Assembly: GCF_008704205.1 (NCBI RefSeq)
Contig: NZ_VXLC01000012.1
Coordinates: 124,001-188,000, forward strand
Reading direction: 5' to 3'
Length of the DNA: 64,000 nucleotides
Origin: Nocardia colli
Lineage (GTDB): Bacteria > Actinomycetota > Actinomycetes > Mycobacteriales > Mycobacteriaceae
Within the stretch, counting starts at the first letter, position 1, and each line of letters begins with the position of its first letter. Both the position numbers and the translations under genes were made by a program. The notes beneath the pieces were generated by a model. The model was not told where the DNA came from. It worked only from the letters and a program-made list of their open reading frames with translations, and searched no databases. This document shows positions 19,016 through 27,701 of this stretch, in pieces.

Positions 19016-22000
19016 GTGGGCTGGAGCAACGGGCCGCCTACCTGGTCGGAACTGGAGCGGGTGCTGTCCGGCCGCCCCGGCCGGACCAACCCCGAAGCCA
19101 TGTACCCCGGCGACGGCGGCGACAGCCCGGCTTGGTCCCGCAAACGCGGGGACTACCTGGCCGAGCCCGCCCCGCCCGCAGGCGAGCCGACGGTGCCGTA
19201 CGCGGAACTGCACGCGCACTCGGCCTACAGCTTCCTCGACGGCGCGAGCCAGCCCGAGGAACTGGTGGAGGAGGCCGTACGGCTCGGCCTGGAGGCGATC
19301 GCGCTCACCGATCACGACGGCTTCTACGGAACCGTGCGCTTCGCGGAAGCGGCCAGGGAGCTGGGCATGCCGACGGTCTTCGGGTCCGAGCTGTCGCTGG
19401 GAACCGGGCTCACGGGCGCACCGGATTCCATGCCGCGCACCGGATCTCCCGATCCCGCCGGACCGCACCTGCTGGTGCTGGCCCGCGGGCAAGAGGGCTA
19501 TCGCCGGCTGTCGCGGGAGATCGCGGCCGCCCACATGGCGGCGGGGGAGAAGGGCATCCTGCGCTACGACCTCGACGTGCTCACCGCGGCCGCCGAGGGA
19601 CAGTGGCAGATCCTGACCGGCTGCCGGAAAGGGCATCTGCGGCAAGCACTCGCGGACGATTTGCATTCGGGCAGTACCCGTCTCGTGCGATCCGAGGCCG
19701 CGCTGCGCGACCTGACCGAACGCTTCGGCGCCGACCGGGTGAGCGTGGAGCTGACCCACCACGGCATCCCGGAGGACGACGAGCGCAACACCTACCTCAT
19801 CGCCCTGGCCGATCGCCTCGGCCTGCCGGTAATCGCCACCACCGGAGCACATTTCGCCGCACCGGGCCAGCGCCGCCGGGCCATGGCGCTCGCCGCGATC
19901 CGGGCCAGGCAGAGCCTGGACGAGATCGCCGGCTGGCTGGCCCCGGCCGGCGGCGCGCACCTGCGCTCCGGCGCGGAGATGGCGCGGCTGTTCGCCGACT
20001 GCCCGCAGGCGGTACGCAACGCGGCCACGCTCGCCCGCGAATGCGCCTTCGACCTGAAGCTGATCGCGCCGAACCTGCCGCCGTTCGAGGTACCCGCCGG
20101 GCACGACGAGAAGTCCTGGCTGCGCGAGCTCACCTATCTCGGCGCCGCCGCCCGCTACGGCCCGCCGGAGCGAAACCCGCAGGCGTACCGGCAGATCGAG
20201 CACGAACTCGCGGTGATCGACAAGCTGGACTTCCCCGGATACTTCCTGGTGGTGCACGACATCATCACCTTCTGCAAGGAGCACGACATCCTCTGCCAGG
20301 GCCGGGGTTCGGCGGCCAACTCGGCCGTCTGCTACGCGATCGGCATCACCAACGTCGACCCGGTCACCAACAACCTGCTGTTCGAACGCTTCCTCTCGCC
20401 GGAACGCGACGGCCCGCCCGACATCGATATCGACATCGAATCCGACCGCCGCGAGGAGGCCATCCAGCACGTCTACACCAAGTACGGCCGCGCGTACGCC
20501 GCCCAGGTCGCCAACGTGATCACCTATCGCGGCAAGTCGGCGGTTCGCGATGCCGCACGCGCACTGGGCTTTTCGCCGGGCCAGCAGGACGCGTGGAGCA
20601 AGCAGGTGAGCCGGTGGAACGGCGTCGGCGGCGAGACCGGCACCGACATCCCCACCGAGGTGCTGGAGCTGGCCGCCGAAATCGAAGGACTGCCAAGGCA
20701 TCTCGGCATCCACTCCGGCGGCATGGTGATCTGCGACCGCCCGATCGCCGACGTCTGCCCGGTGGAATGGGCGCGCATGCCCGGCCGCAGCGTATTGCAG
20801 TGGGACAAGGACGATTGCGCCGCCATCGATCTGGTGAAGTTCGACCTGCTCGGCCTCGGCATGCTCTCCGCGCTGCACTACATGATCGACCTGGTGCGCG
20901 AGCACACCGGCGAGATCGTCGAGCTGCACAAGCTCGACCTGCGCGAAGCCGCCGTCTACGACATGCTCTGCCGTGCCGACTCGGTGGGCGTCTTCCAGGT
21001 GGAGTCGCGGGCGCAGATGGCCACGCTGCCCCGGCTGAAGCCGCGCGAGTTCTACGACCTGGTGGTGGAGGTGGCGCTGATCCGGCCCGGTCCGATCCAG
21101 GGCGGTTCGGTGCACCCCTACATCCGGCGGCGCAACGGCACCGAGGAGGTGGCCTACGACCATCCGGCGCTGGAGAATTCGCTGTCCCGCACGCTCGGCG
21201 TTCCGCTGTTCCAGGAGCAGCTCATGCAGATGGCCGTCGACATCGCCGGTTTCAGCGCCGCCGAGGCCGATCTGCTGCGCCGCGCGATGGGCTCCAAACG
21301 TTCCCCGGAACGCATGGAGGGGCTGAAAGAACGCCTCTACCAAGGCATGCGCGACCTGCACGGCATCACCGGCGAGATCGCCGACCGCATCTACGAGAAG
21401 CTCTACGCCTTCGCGAATTTCGGCTTCCCGGAAAGCCATTCGCAGAGCTTCGCCTCGATCGTGTTCTACTCGTCGTGGTTCAAGCTGCATCATCCCGCGG
21501 CCTTCTGCGCCGGTCTGCTGCGCGCGCAACCGATGGGCTTCTACTCCCCGCAATCGCTGGTCGCCGACGCGCGCAGGCACGGAGTCCTGGTGCACGGCCC
21601 CGACATCAACGCCAGCCGCGCCGAACCCACCCTCGAGCACGCGGGCACCCAGGTGCGCCTCGGCCTGGCTGCTATCCGGCACATCGGCGCCGACCTCGCC
21701 GAAAAGATCATCGCCGCACGGGATCAGGGCCCGTACACCTCCTTCCTCGACCTGACCGGACGCGTGGAACTCACCGTCGTCCAAGCGGAATCGCTCGCCA
21801 CCGCGGGCGCGCTCGGCGGTCTGGGCAACACCCGCCGCGAAGCGCTGTGGGCGGCCGGCGCCGCCGCGGGCGAACGCCCGGATCGATTGCCCGGCACCGG
21901 CGCCGCCACCACCGCCCCCGTGCTGCCCGGCATGAGCGACCTCGAGCTGGCCGCCGCCGACGTCTGGGCGACCGGCGTCTCCCCGGGCAGCTATCCCACC

Positions 22001-22345
22001 GAATTCCTGCGCCCGCGGCTCGACGCGCTCGGCGTGATTCCGGCCGCCGGGCTGCTCGCCGTGCGCGACGGGTCGCGAGTTCTGGTGGGCGGCGCGGTGA
22101 CGCACCGCCAGCGCCCGGCCACGGCCGCTGGCGTCACCTTCATCAATCTGGAGGACGAGACCGGCATGGTGAACGTCGTCTGCTCGGTCGGCCTGTGGGC
22201 GCGCTTCCGCCGCCTCGCACAGAGCGCTCCCGCCCTGCTCATCCGCGGTCGCGTGCAGAACGCGGAGGGGGCGGTCAGTGTCGTCGCCGAACACCTGCAA
22301 CGGATGGATCTGCGCGTCGATTCGAAGTCGCGCGACTTCCGCTGA
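19016..22345 (+). CDS. dnaE2: Error-prone DNA polymerase III alpha subunit DnaE2
   Basis: A 1109-residue C-family polymerase of the DnaE2 class, which performs damage-induced error-prone synthesis with ImuA' and ImuB. An N-terminal PHP domain starts at about residue 60 (AELHAHSAYSFLDGA, LTDHDGFYGT). The polymerase core has GRGSAANSAVCYAIGI, the active-site triad PDIDIDIESDRRE, and a KFDLLGLGML region. C-terminal HhH and OB-fold parts end HLQRMDLRVDSKSRDFR, typical of DnaE2. GTG 19016 follows AGGAGGTGAG. It is shorter than replicative DnaE1 and has no obvious clamp motif at its end, consistent with recruitment through ImuB. Expression is probably SOS-controlled from the LexA box at 18510-18525. 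Confidence 0.96.
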   Translation: MGWSNGPPTWSELERVLSGRPGRTNPEAMYPGDGGDSPAWSRKRGDYLAEPAPPAGEPTVPYAELHAHSAYSFLDGASQPEELVEEAVRLGLEAIALTDHDGFYGTVRFAEAARELGMPTVFGSELSLGTGLTGAPDSMPRTGSPDPAGPHLLVLARGQEGYRRLSREIAAAHMAAGEKGILRYDLDVLTAAAEGQWQILTGCRKGHLRQALADDLHSGSTRLVRSEAALRDLTERFGADRVSVELTHHGIPEDDERNTYLIALADRLGLPVIATTGAHFAAPGQRRRAMALAAIRARQSLDEIAGWLAPAGGAHLRSGAEMARLFADCPQAVRNAATLARECAFDLKLIAPNLPPFEVPAGHDEKSWLRELTYLGAAARYGPPERNPQAYRQIEHELAVIDKLDFPGYFLVVHDIITFCKEHDILCQGRGSAANSAVCYAIGITNVDPVTNNLLFERFLSPERDGPPDIDIDIESDRREEAIQHVYTKYGRAYAAQVANVITYRGKSAVRDAARALGFSPGQQDAWSKQVSRWNGVGGETGTDIPTEVLELAAEIEGLPRHLGIHSGGMVICDRPIADVCPVEWARMPGRSVLQWDKDDCAAIDLVKFDLLGLGMLSALHYMIDLVREHTGEIVELHKLDLREAAVYDMLCRADSVGVFQVESRAQMATLPRLKPREFYDLVVEVALIRPGPIQGGSVHPYIRRRNGTEEVAYDHPALENSLSRTLGVPLFQEQLMQMAVDIAGFSAAEADLLRRAMGSKRSPERMEGLKERLYQGMRDLHGITGEIADRIYEKLYAFANFGFPESHSQSFASIVFYSSWFKLHHPAAFCAGLLRAQPMGFYSPQSLVADARRHGVLVHGPDINASRAEPTLEHAGTQVRLGLAAIRHIGADLAEKIIAARDQGPYTSFLDLTGRVELTVVQAESLATAGALGGLGNTRREALWAAGAAAGERPDRLPGTGAATTAPVLPGMSDLELAAADVWATGVSPGSYPTEFLRPRLDALGVIPAAGLLAVRDGSRVLVGGAVTHRQRPATAAGVTFINLEDETGMVNVVCSVGLWARFRRLAQSAPALLIRGRVQNAEGAVSVVAEHLQRMDLRVDSKSRDFR

Positions 22346-22439
22346 GCCGCCGAACAACTCGGTTTCCACCGGATCGTTGTCGTCGTACGATCAGGGGTTC
22401 TGCCCAGCGCGGGCCCGTTCGACACATCGGGGAGCTGCC

Positions 22440-23366
22440 ATGCCTGCGCCGTCAACCGACGATTCGCCACAGCGCGCCACCACCCGCTCGACCGACTACC
22501 TGGCGGTGGGGTTGACGCTGGTGCTGGCGTTGCCCACGGTATTGCTCAGTGCCGCAATCGTTCTCACCCTCGGCGCGTGGGCCGGAATCTGGCTGGCGAT
22601 CACCGTCACGGTGCTCTGGGTGTTCTTCGGGATCATGCTCTTCGACCTGGCCTGGTTCACCCCCAACCGCGAACGATTCGCCAAGACCTTCGAGTTCCGG
22701 CGCCCGATCCCGCCCGAAGACGAACGCCTGGCCGCCGCCTGGGCGAAGGTCACCAGCGCGCCCGGAGTGGACGGGTGGCCGTACTCGCTGTGGGTGGAGC
22801 AATCCGACGACCCGAATGCCTACGCCGTGCCGAGTCGCATTGTCGCGGTGACGAGTTCGGCGCTCGCCGGGCTCAAACCCCGGCACCTCGAAGCGGTTCT
22901 CGCGCACGAACTCGGACACCACATCAACGTCGACCCCCGGGTGCGCTTGTTCGACACCTGGCTTGCGCTGCCCGGCCGCGTCATGTGGGCGTTGTGCCGC
23001 AAGGCCGGGCGGATAGCCGGCCTCTTCGGTCCGCTCGCACCGTACGTCCGGTTGGTCGTGGCGGTCGGGTTGCTGCCCGTCGTGGCCATCGTGCTGACGC
23101 CGATCGTGGGGCTCGCCGCCGCGCTCGGGATCGTTGTCCTGCTGGTCGTGGAGCCGCTGACCAGGAGCGCGCAGCAGCGGCGGGACGAATTCGCCGCCGA
23201 CCGGGTCTCGGTCGATCTCGGTTACGGCCGTGCGCTGGCCGCCGCCCTGCGCCGCTGGGGCGAGCAGCCGCTACCCCCGCTGGTCGCCTTGCGGGTCAGC
23301 CTCTACGGGACGCATCCGCCGCTGGCCGCCCGGATCCGGAAGATCAAACTCCGGCTCCGCGAATGA
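22440..23366 (+). CDS. M48-family membrane zinc metallopeptidase
   Basis: A 308-residue integral membrane protease. Two helices occur at about 22-70, then a cytoplasmic segment, the zinc motif HELGHH with HExxH at residues 156-160, two further helices (about 200-245) and the third zinc ligand region RRDEFAADRVSVDLGYG. This is the M48 (HtpX/Ste24-like) pattern, with roles in membrane protein quality control or processing. ATG 22440 is preceded by GGGGAG. It lies alone after dnaE2; the substrate is unknown. Confidence 0.88.
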   Translation: MPAPSTDDSPQRATTRSTDYLAVGLTLVLALPTVLLSAAIVLTLGAWAGIWLAITVTVLWVFFGIMLFDLAWFTPNRERFAKTFEFRRPIPPEDERLAAAWAKVTSAPGVDGWPYSLWVEQSDDPNAYAVPSRIVAVTSSALAGLKPRHLEAVLAHELGHHINVDPRVRLFDTWLALPGRVMWALCRKAGRIAGLFGPLAPYVRLVVAVGLLPVVAIVLTPIVGLAAALGIVVLLVVEPLTRSAQQRRDEFAADRVSVDLGYGRALAAALRRWGEQPLPPLVALRVSLYGTHPPLAARIRKIKLRLRE

Positions 23367-23377
23367 CCTGGCCGCCC

Positions 23378-23408
23378 ACACTTTTAGAGAAGTGTTAGAA
23401 GCCTTCTA
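23378..23408. other. Two short palindromes before the DUF4349 lipoprotein gene
   Basis: ACACTT/AAGTGT (23378-23383 with 23390-23395) and TAGAAGCCTTCTA (23396-23408) are adjacent inverted repeats just after the protease gene and 54 bases before the lipoprotein start. They could be an operator or a weak terminator. Confidence 0.35.
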
Positions 23409-23461
23409 GAGAACGGTTATGTCGGGCTGTTCGCGCAGTTGAAGCGGCTACTGTGCGAAAT

Positions 23462-24499
23462 ATGCGGAAGCTTGCTGTGCTGTGCATCGGTCTGCTCGGT
23501 CTGACGTTGCTCGTCGGCTGTGGCAGCAACAACGACAATGCCAAGCGGGTCCCGCCGCCACCGGGACGGCTCGAAACCTACGCCACCGTGGAGCCCGCCC
23601 CCGCGGCGACGCCACCGGGGTTGCGTGATCAAGGTCCGGCGCGCAAGGACAACAACTCCGGCAGCGGTGAAACCGTCACCACGCGTAAGGAAGTCGTCAC
23701 CGGCAGCGTCGAGATGACGGCGGACAAGCCGATCGACGCGGCGGGCCGGATCGCCGACCGGGTGCGCGAGGCCGGTGGCCGGGTGGACAGCCGGACCGAA
23801 CAGCCCGGCACCGACGACAACGATCCCAGCGCCACACTCACCGTCCGGGTGCCCGCGGACAAGACCGACGCGTTCATCGACGGGCTCGGCGGCCTCGGCC
23901 GGATCACCCGGGTGCACACCAACCGCGACGACGTGACCATGCAGTGGGAAGACCTGGACGCCAGGATCAAGGCGCTGCAGGCCTCCGTCGACCGGCTGCG
24001 CGGGCTCATCGCCGGCGCGACCAACACCGCCGACCTGCTCAACGCCGAACAGGCGCTGTCCAGCCGGCAGGGCGAACTCGACAGCCTGACCGCGCAGAAG
24101 AAGCACCTCGACGACGAGGTCTCGCTGTCCACACTCAATATCGACATCACCACCGCGACCACGAAGGCCCAGGAGGATCGCGCCGACAACTTCTGGGAGG
24201 GCATCGTCACCGGCTGGAACTCGCTGGTGGATTGGCTGAAGGACGCGGTCGTGTTCACCGGTAAGGCGTTGCCGTGGCTCGGCTTCCTGGTGGTGCTGGC
24301 CGCCGTGATCTGGGGCGTCGTGCGCGCGGTGCTGCGGCGCGGCAAGCGCGGCCGGGCAGAATCGGCACCGGCGGGTCCGCGGCCCGCTCCCGCGGAAAGC
24401 GCAGGGGCCGCACCGGTTACGACACCGGCGGGCAGCGCGGCGACAGGAGAGCAGAGTGCCGGAAACGGTCCGGGCGATCATAAAACCGAACAGCCGTAA
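23462..24499 (+). CDS. DUF4349-domain lipoprotein
   Basis: A 345-residue exported protein. The lipoprotein signal peptide is MRKLAVLCIGLLGLTLLVGC with the lipobox LVGC, so it should be anchored on the outer face of the membrane. The DUF4349 domain (about 75-290) contains long paired helices (DLDARIKALQASVDRLRGLI, TAQKKHLDDEVSLSTLNI) and is followed by one membrane helix (LPWLGFLVVLAAVIWGVV) and a charged tail. ATG 23462 is favoured by TACTGT (23449-23454), seven bases before the expected transcription start. Function is unknown for the family; envelope location is clear. Confidence 0.87.
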   Translation: MRKLAVLCIGLLGLTLLVGCGSNNDNAKRVPPPPGRLETYATVEPAPAATPPGLRDQGPARKDNNSGSGETVTTRKEVVTGSVEMTADKPIDAAGRIADRVREAGGRVDSRTEQPGTDDNDPSATLTVRVPADKTDAFIDGLGGLGRITRVHTNRDDVTMQWEDLDARIKALQASVDRLRGLIAGATNTADLLNAEQALSSRQGELDSLTAQKKHLDDEVSLSTLNIDITTATTKAQEDRADNFWEGIVTGWNSLVDWLKDAVVFTGKALPWLGFLVVLAAVIWGVVRAVLRRGKRGRAESAPAGPRPAPAESAGAAPVTTPAGSAATGEQSAGNGPGDHKTEQP

Positions 24500-24543
24500 G
24501 GGCCCGCTCGTCGATCGCTGAACCGGCTGCGCGGCAGGCCTTC

Positions 24544-25008
24544 TCACACGCCGCCGGGGAAGCCGACCTGCCGCCAGGCCTCGTAGGTCGCGACCGCCGC
24601 GGCGTTCGACAGGTTCATCGAACGCCGGCCCGGCAGCATAGGAATGCGCAGCTGATCGGTGACGTGCGGATCCTCGAGCACCGCCGCGGGCAGCCCGGTC
24701 GGCTCGGTGCCGAACAGCAGCACGTCACCCTCGCGGTACTCCACCTCCGCGTAGCTCGTCTTCGCCTGCGTCGTGAACGCGAACACCCGCTCCGGCTGAA
24801 TCGCCGCCCACGCCGCCGCGAGATCCTTGTGCACCGTCACCGACGCCAGATCGTGGTAATCCAACCCGGCCCGCCGCAGCTTCGCCTCCGAGAGATCGAA
24901 CCCCAACGGCTCGACCAGGTGCAGCTCACACCCCGTCCCCGCGACCAGCCGAATCGCATTACCGGTATTCCCGGGGATCGCGGGCTCATGAAACATCAGT
25001 CGGAACAC
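24544..25008 (-). CDS. trmL: tRNA (cytidine(34)-2'-O)-methyltransferase TrmL
   Basis: A 154-residue SPOUT methyltransferase that methylates the 2'-hydroxyl of the wobble base in tRNA-Leu isoacceptors. It has the family pattern: PAIPGNTGNAIRLVAGTGCELHLVEPLGFD near the start, the knot motifs LLFGTEPTGLP and IPMLPGRRSMNLSNAAAVATYE. The length is normal. GTG 25008 is chosen because the N-terminus then begins FRLMFHEP, as in homologues. M. tuberculosis has the homologue spoU in the same chromosomal block. Confidence 0.93.
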   Translation of the reverse strand: MFRLMFHEPAIPGNTGNAIRLVAGTGCELHLVEPLGFDLSEAKLRRAGLDYHDLASVTVHKDLAAAWAAIQPERVFAFTTQAKTSYAEVEYREGDVLLFGTEPTGLPAAVLEDPHVTDQLRIPMLPGRRSMNLSNAAAVATYEAWRQVGFPGGV

Positions 25009-25046
25009 GGCAGACAGTCAATCAGGCGCGCGTCCCGCGGCCGCGT

Positions 25047-25133
25047 CGGCCTACCGTCACCCTGGTCGGCGTGGCCGCCCTGTTCACCCCGGAGCACCTG
25101 ATCGAGATCGAGGGCGTCGCGGTCGCCGAGTGA
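25047..25133 (+). pseudogene. Remnant of a RidA (YjgF) family gene, C-terminal 28 residues
   Basis: In frame, ending at TGA 25131-25133, the sequence encodes RPTVTLVGVAALFTPEHL followed by IEIEGVAVAE. This is the characteristic C-terminal strand-helix-strand of RidA enamine/imine deaminases (compare the family pattern RP..T.V.VAAL..P..L.EIEA.AV). Nothing resembling the preceding 100 residues lies upstream; trmL occupies that space on the other strand. There is no start codon or ribosome binding site. It appears to be the relic of a gene truncated by deletion. Confidence 0.65.
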
Positions 25134-25178
25134 GCCCGTCGGGGGCGCGTAGTGGGGGGAGTCTGTAAGAATCGGGGG

Positions 25179-25505
25179 GTGACCGAAGCCGACACGTCCA
25201 CCGCGGACCAGCGGGCAGGCAGCAACCTGGGCTCCCAGTTCCTGCGCAGCCACCTGCCGATGGTGGTCGTGACGCTGGTCATCGCGGTGGCGATCGTGTT
25301 CGTGGCCCAGGACCGGTGGCGTCGCGGCGCGCTGTTCTTCGGCGGAGCGACCTTGCTGGCCGCGGCATTCCGCCTGTGCCTACCGACCGCCCGGGTCGGC
25401 CTCCTCGCCGTCCGCAGCAAACCCTTCGACGTCGGCGCGCTGACGCTGCTCGGCTCCGCCATCGTCTTCATCGCCGCGACCATCAACACCCTAGGCGTCG
25501 GTTAG
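25179..25505 (+). CDS. DUF3017 membrane protein
   Basis: A 108-residue protein with three predicted helices (MVVVTLVIAVAIVFVA, GALFFGGATLLAAAF, LTLLGSAIVFIAATINTL), matching DUF3017, an actinobacterial family often next to folD; no folD is present here. GTG 25179 lies seven bases after AAGAAT, suggesting a leaderless transcript. Function unknown. Confidence 0.82.
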   Translation: MTEADTSTADQRAGSNLGSQFLRSHLPMVVVTLVIAVAIVFVAQDRWRRGALFFGGATLLAAAFRLCLPTARVGLLAVRSKPFDVGALTLLGSAIVFIAATINTLGVG

Positions 25506-25578
25506 CCGCACACCTTCCGACTTCCCGCACACCGAATCGCATGCGATTCCGTGTGCGGGAAATCAAGAGGTGTGCGGC
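25505..25578. terminator. Nested double inverted repeat between convergent genes
   Basis: Inner palindrome: TTCCCGCACAC-c-GAATCGC (25522-25540) faces GCGATTC-c-GTGTGCGGGAA (25543-25561), a nearly perfect 18-bp stem. Outer arms GCCGCACACCT (25505-25515) and AGGTGTGCGGC (25568-25578) are also perfectly complementary and share the word CCGCACAC with the inner stem. It lies between the DUF3017 gene and the broken nitroreductase and should act as a bidirectional terminator or form a cruciform. Confidence 0.6.
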
Positions 25579-25602
25579 GGGAGCCGTTGACGCGCAAGGG
25601 GT

Positions 25603-26234
25603 TCAGCGGGACGCGGCGTACTGCTCGGTGAAGACCGACTGTCCGCGGGGGCGGCGGCCGGGGTGCGGCGGGGTGGTATCGCTGTAGCCGACGGCGACCA
25701 GGACGGCGATGGCCAGGTCGTCGCGGTCGCCGATGCCGACGGCCTGCTTGACCAAGTCGGGGTCCCAGCCGTTCATCGGAGCCGAGGACAGGCCGAGGCT
25801 GGTGGCGGCGAGCATGACGTAGGTGGCCGCGATCATCGCGTTCTTGACCGCGTTCTCCCGGAGCAGCCCGCGTTCCCGCAGCGATTGGAACTCGTTGCGG
25901 GAGTTGAACATCGCGGTGAACTCCGCGTTCCACGCGCCGTTGCGGCCAGCTCGGCGATGTCGGCATTGCTGTCCTGCCAGGCCGTGGGATCGGCGACGAA
26001 GACCAGGACGACGGGCGCTTCCAGAGGCTGCGGCTGACCGAACGCGGCCTTCGACAGCGCCTGCCGCCCGGACTCGCTGGTGACCACGACGATCGAGCGG
26101 TCCTGCATGTTCCACGCGCTCGGCGCCTGCACCGCCAGGTCGAGCAGTTCATCGATCAGTTCCGGTGCGATGGGTGCGGGCTGGAAGTGGCGGGTGGTCC
26201 GGCGGGCACGGATCGCGGCGGGAACCGAAAGTGT
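25603..26234 (-). pseudogene. Nitroreductase family protein, frameshifted and without a clear start
   Basis: Two frames together encode a nitroreductase-fold flavoprotein. The N-terminal half reads AAIRARRTTRHFQPAPIAPEL and APSAWNMQDRSIVVV, ending at AELAA. One base is missing at about 25939, and the protein continues in another frame as NGAWNAEFTAMFNSRNEF to ENAVKNAMIAATYVMLAATSLG, MNGWDPDLVKQ, ending YAASR. The N-terminal frame has no ATG, GTG or TTG in a sensible place before AAIRARR, and the coding sequence abuts the divergent HxlR gene with almost no intergenic space. A lost promoter and start, plus a frameshift, suggest a true pseudogene rather than a read error, but raw data would be needed to tell. 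Confidence 0.75.
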
Positions 26235-26237
26235 CTG

Positions 26238-26621
26238 GTGCGCACGCTCATCGAGGGCACCGACCTGCCCGCCGACATCTACTCGGCCAAATGCCCCACC
26301 CGCCAGGTGCTCGACCACATCGCGGGCAAGTGGACGGTGCTCATCGTCGACGCCCTGGCCGCGGGCACCATGCGCTACACCGATCTGCACAAGCGCATCG
26401 ATGGCATCTCGCAGAAGATGCTGACGCAGACCCTCCGCGAGCTGGAGGCGGACGGATTCCTCACGCGCACAGTGCACCCCACCGTGCCGCCGCGCGTCGA
26501 CTACGAGCTGACCGAACTCGGTCACAGCCTGCGTACGCCCATCGCGGCCCTGCGCGAGTGGATCGAAACCAACATCAACCTGATCGAACAGGCCCGTCGC
26601 GCGGCCGCCGGAAATCGCTGA
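26238..26621 (+). CDS. HxlR-family transcriptional regulator
   Basis: A 127-residue winged-helix regulator of the HxlR type, with the typical start CPTRQVLDHIAGKWTVLIVDALA (conserved Cys near residue 17 and the GKWT motif), recognition region RIDGISQKMLTQTLRELEADGFLTRTVHPTVPPRVDYELTELG and a C-terminal dimerisation helix. Such regulators often control a divergent oxidoreductase and respond to electrophiles; here the divergent partner is the broken nitroreductase. GTG 26238 is used; there is no good ribosome binding site and no visible promoter, so expression may have been affected by the same deletion. Confidence 0.85.
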   Translation: MRTLIEGTDLPADIYSAKCPTRQVLDHIAGKWTVLIVDALAAGTMRYTDLHKRIDGISQKMLTQTLRELEADGFLTRTVHPTVPPRVDYELTELGHSLRTPIAALREWIETNINLIEQARRAAAGNR

Positions 26622-26704
26622 CCTTCCGTAAAATCCGCTGTGGCGTAAACCAATTCGGTGAACCGCCCGCCGAACCCCTCGACGCGGCGGGCGAATCCCG
26701 AAAC

Positions 26705-27655
26705 TCAGGCCGGCTCGGCGACCAGGGCCGCGCGTCCGGATCGACTGCCGTACAACGCGCGTGCCTCGCTCGGGCTGACCGTCTCCAGCCGGGCCGGCGG
26801 CTCCGCGTTGATGTGCTCCTTCAGGATCTGCCCCGCCATCGGCGCGATGAACGGCGCGGCGACCAGCAGCCCGAACGAGTTGAACCGGCTGAATCCCCAG
26901 ACCAGCACCTTGGCGGGCAGCCGAACCGCGAGGTCGACGATGCCCCAGCGATCGAACCGGCCGAGCTTGCGCATCCACTTCGGCAGCGTCGCCACCGAGG
27001 CGAGCGAAAGCAGCCTGCTGCCAACGAAATACGAGAGGCCCGCACCGTTGCGCGGCGAGGTCCACAGCAGATGGTGCATGCCCTCCTCCGCCCGCTCGGA
27101 CGTGCACAGCCGCGGCCGCACCCGCTCGTAGTACGCGCGTACCTCTTCGCGTGAGCGCGGCACGTCTTCGGGCTTGCAGGTCTGCAACTCTGCCGCGACC
27201 GCACACTCCTGCCAGAACTGGGTTTCCTCTTCCGGCGTGAGCCCGGGACCGAACATCTCGTAGGCCTTGAGCACCGAATGCCAGCCGGTGATGTGGATCC
27301 ACAGCTGGGTGTCCGGGCTGTTCGCGCTGTAGCGGTTCCCGCTGATCGGTTCGATGCCGGTCATCGGCGCGTGGATCTGCATCAGGTGCTCGGCGGCCTG
27401 GATGGCGGTGCGGCCGTCGGCGATCGCGGCGATCAGGAAGTAGGAGAAGGTGTGGTCGAGGCGCTTGCGCGGGTCGCTGTAGATGCCGCGCGAGTCGGCC
27501 ACGGCCGCGGTGAGGAACGGGTCGAAGTGCTCGAGTACGACGGCGCGCTGGAAGCCGATGACCGCGGTCGGCGCGGTCCAGACCTTCCAGCTGGGCGAAC
27601 CGGGGCCGAAGAACCCGTAGTCGTCCCGGCGCAGGGTGGTCGGATCGAAGTGCAT
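26705..27655 (-). CDS. DUF2236 / MpaB-family oxygenase-like protein (copy 1)
   Basis: A 316-residue protein of the DUF2236 family, which includes fungal MpaB and the rubber oxygenase Lcp, a b-type haem dioxygenase. Conserved stretches include YGFFGPGSPSWKVW, PRKRLDHTFSYF, HAPMTGIEPISGNRYSANSPDTQLWIHITGWHSVLKAYEMFG (histidines likely near the haem), and RLPAKVLVWG. There is no signal peptide. ATG 27655 follows AAAGGAG by six bases. It is divergent from a TetR gene, with a long inverted repeat between them. The substrate is unknown. A second DUF2236 gene with the same architecture is at 53199-54155. Confidence 0.88.
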   Translation of the reverse strand: MHFDPTTLRRDDYGFFGPGSPSWKVWTAPTAVIGFQRAVVLEHFDPFLTAAVADSRGIYSDPRKRLDHTFSYFLIAAIADGRTAIQAAEHLMQIHAPMTGIEPISGNRYSANSPDTQLWIHITGWHSVLKAYEMFGPGLTPEEETQFWQECAVAAELQTCKPEDVPRSREEVRAYYERVRPRLCTSERAEEGMHHLLWTSPRNGAGLSYFVGSRLLSLASVATLPKWMRKLGRFDRWGIVDLAVRLPAKVLVWGFSRFNSFGLLVAAPFIAPMAGQILKEHINAEPPARLETVSPSEARALYGSRSGRAALVAEPA

Positions 27656-27701
27656 CACGTGCTCCTTTGCGGTGATCGCCCCGGCACCGGGGGTGAATAC
27701 A

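Noticed and set aside
18977..22369. An 1130-residue open frame antisense to dnaE2, and a parallel 1169-residue frame on the same strand
   Set aside because: Both are compositional shadows of dnaE2; neither has recognisable domains.
24664..25101. A 145-residue frame antisense to trmL extending into the RidA remnant region
   Set aside because: Arg-rich shadow of trmL in a different frame from the RidA remnant; no start signals.
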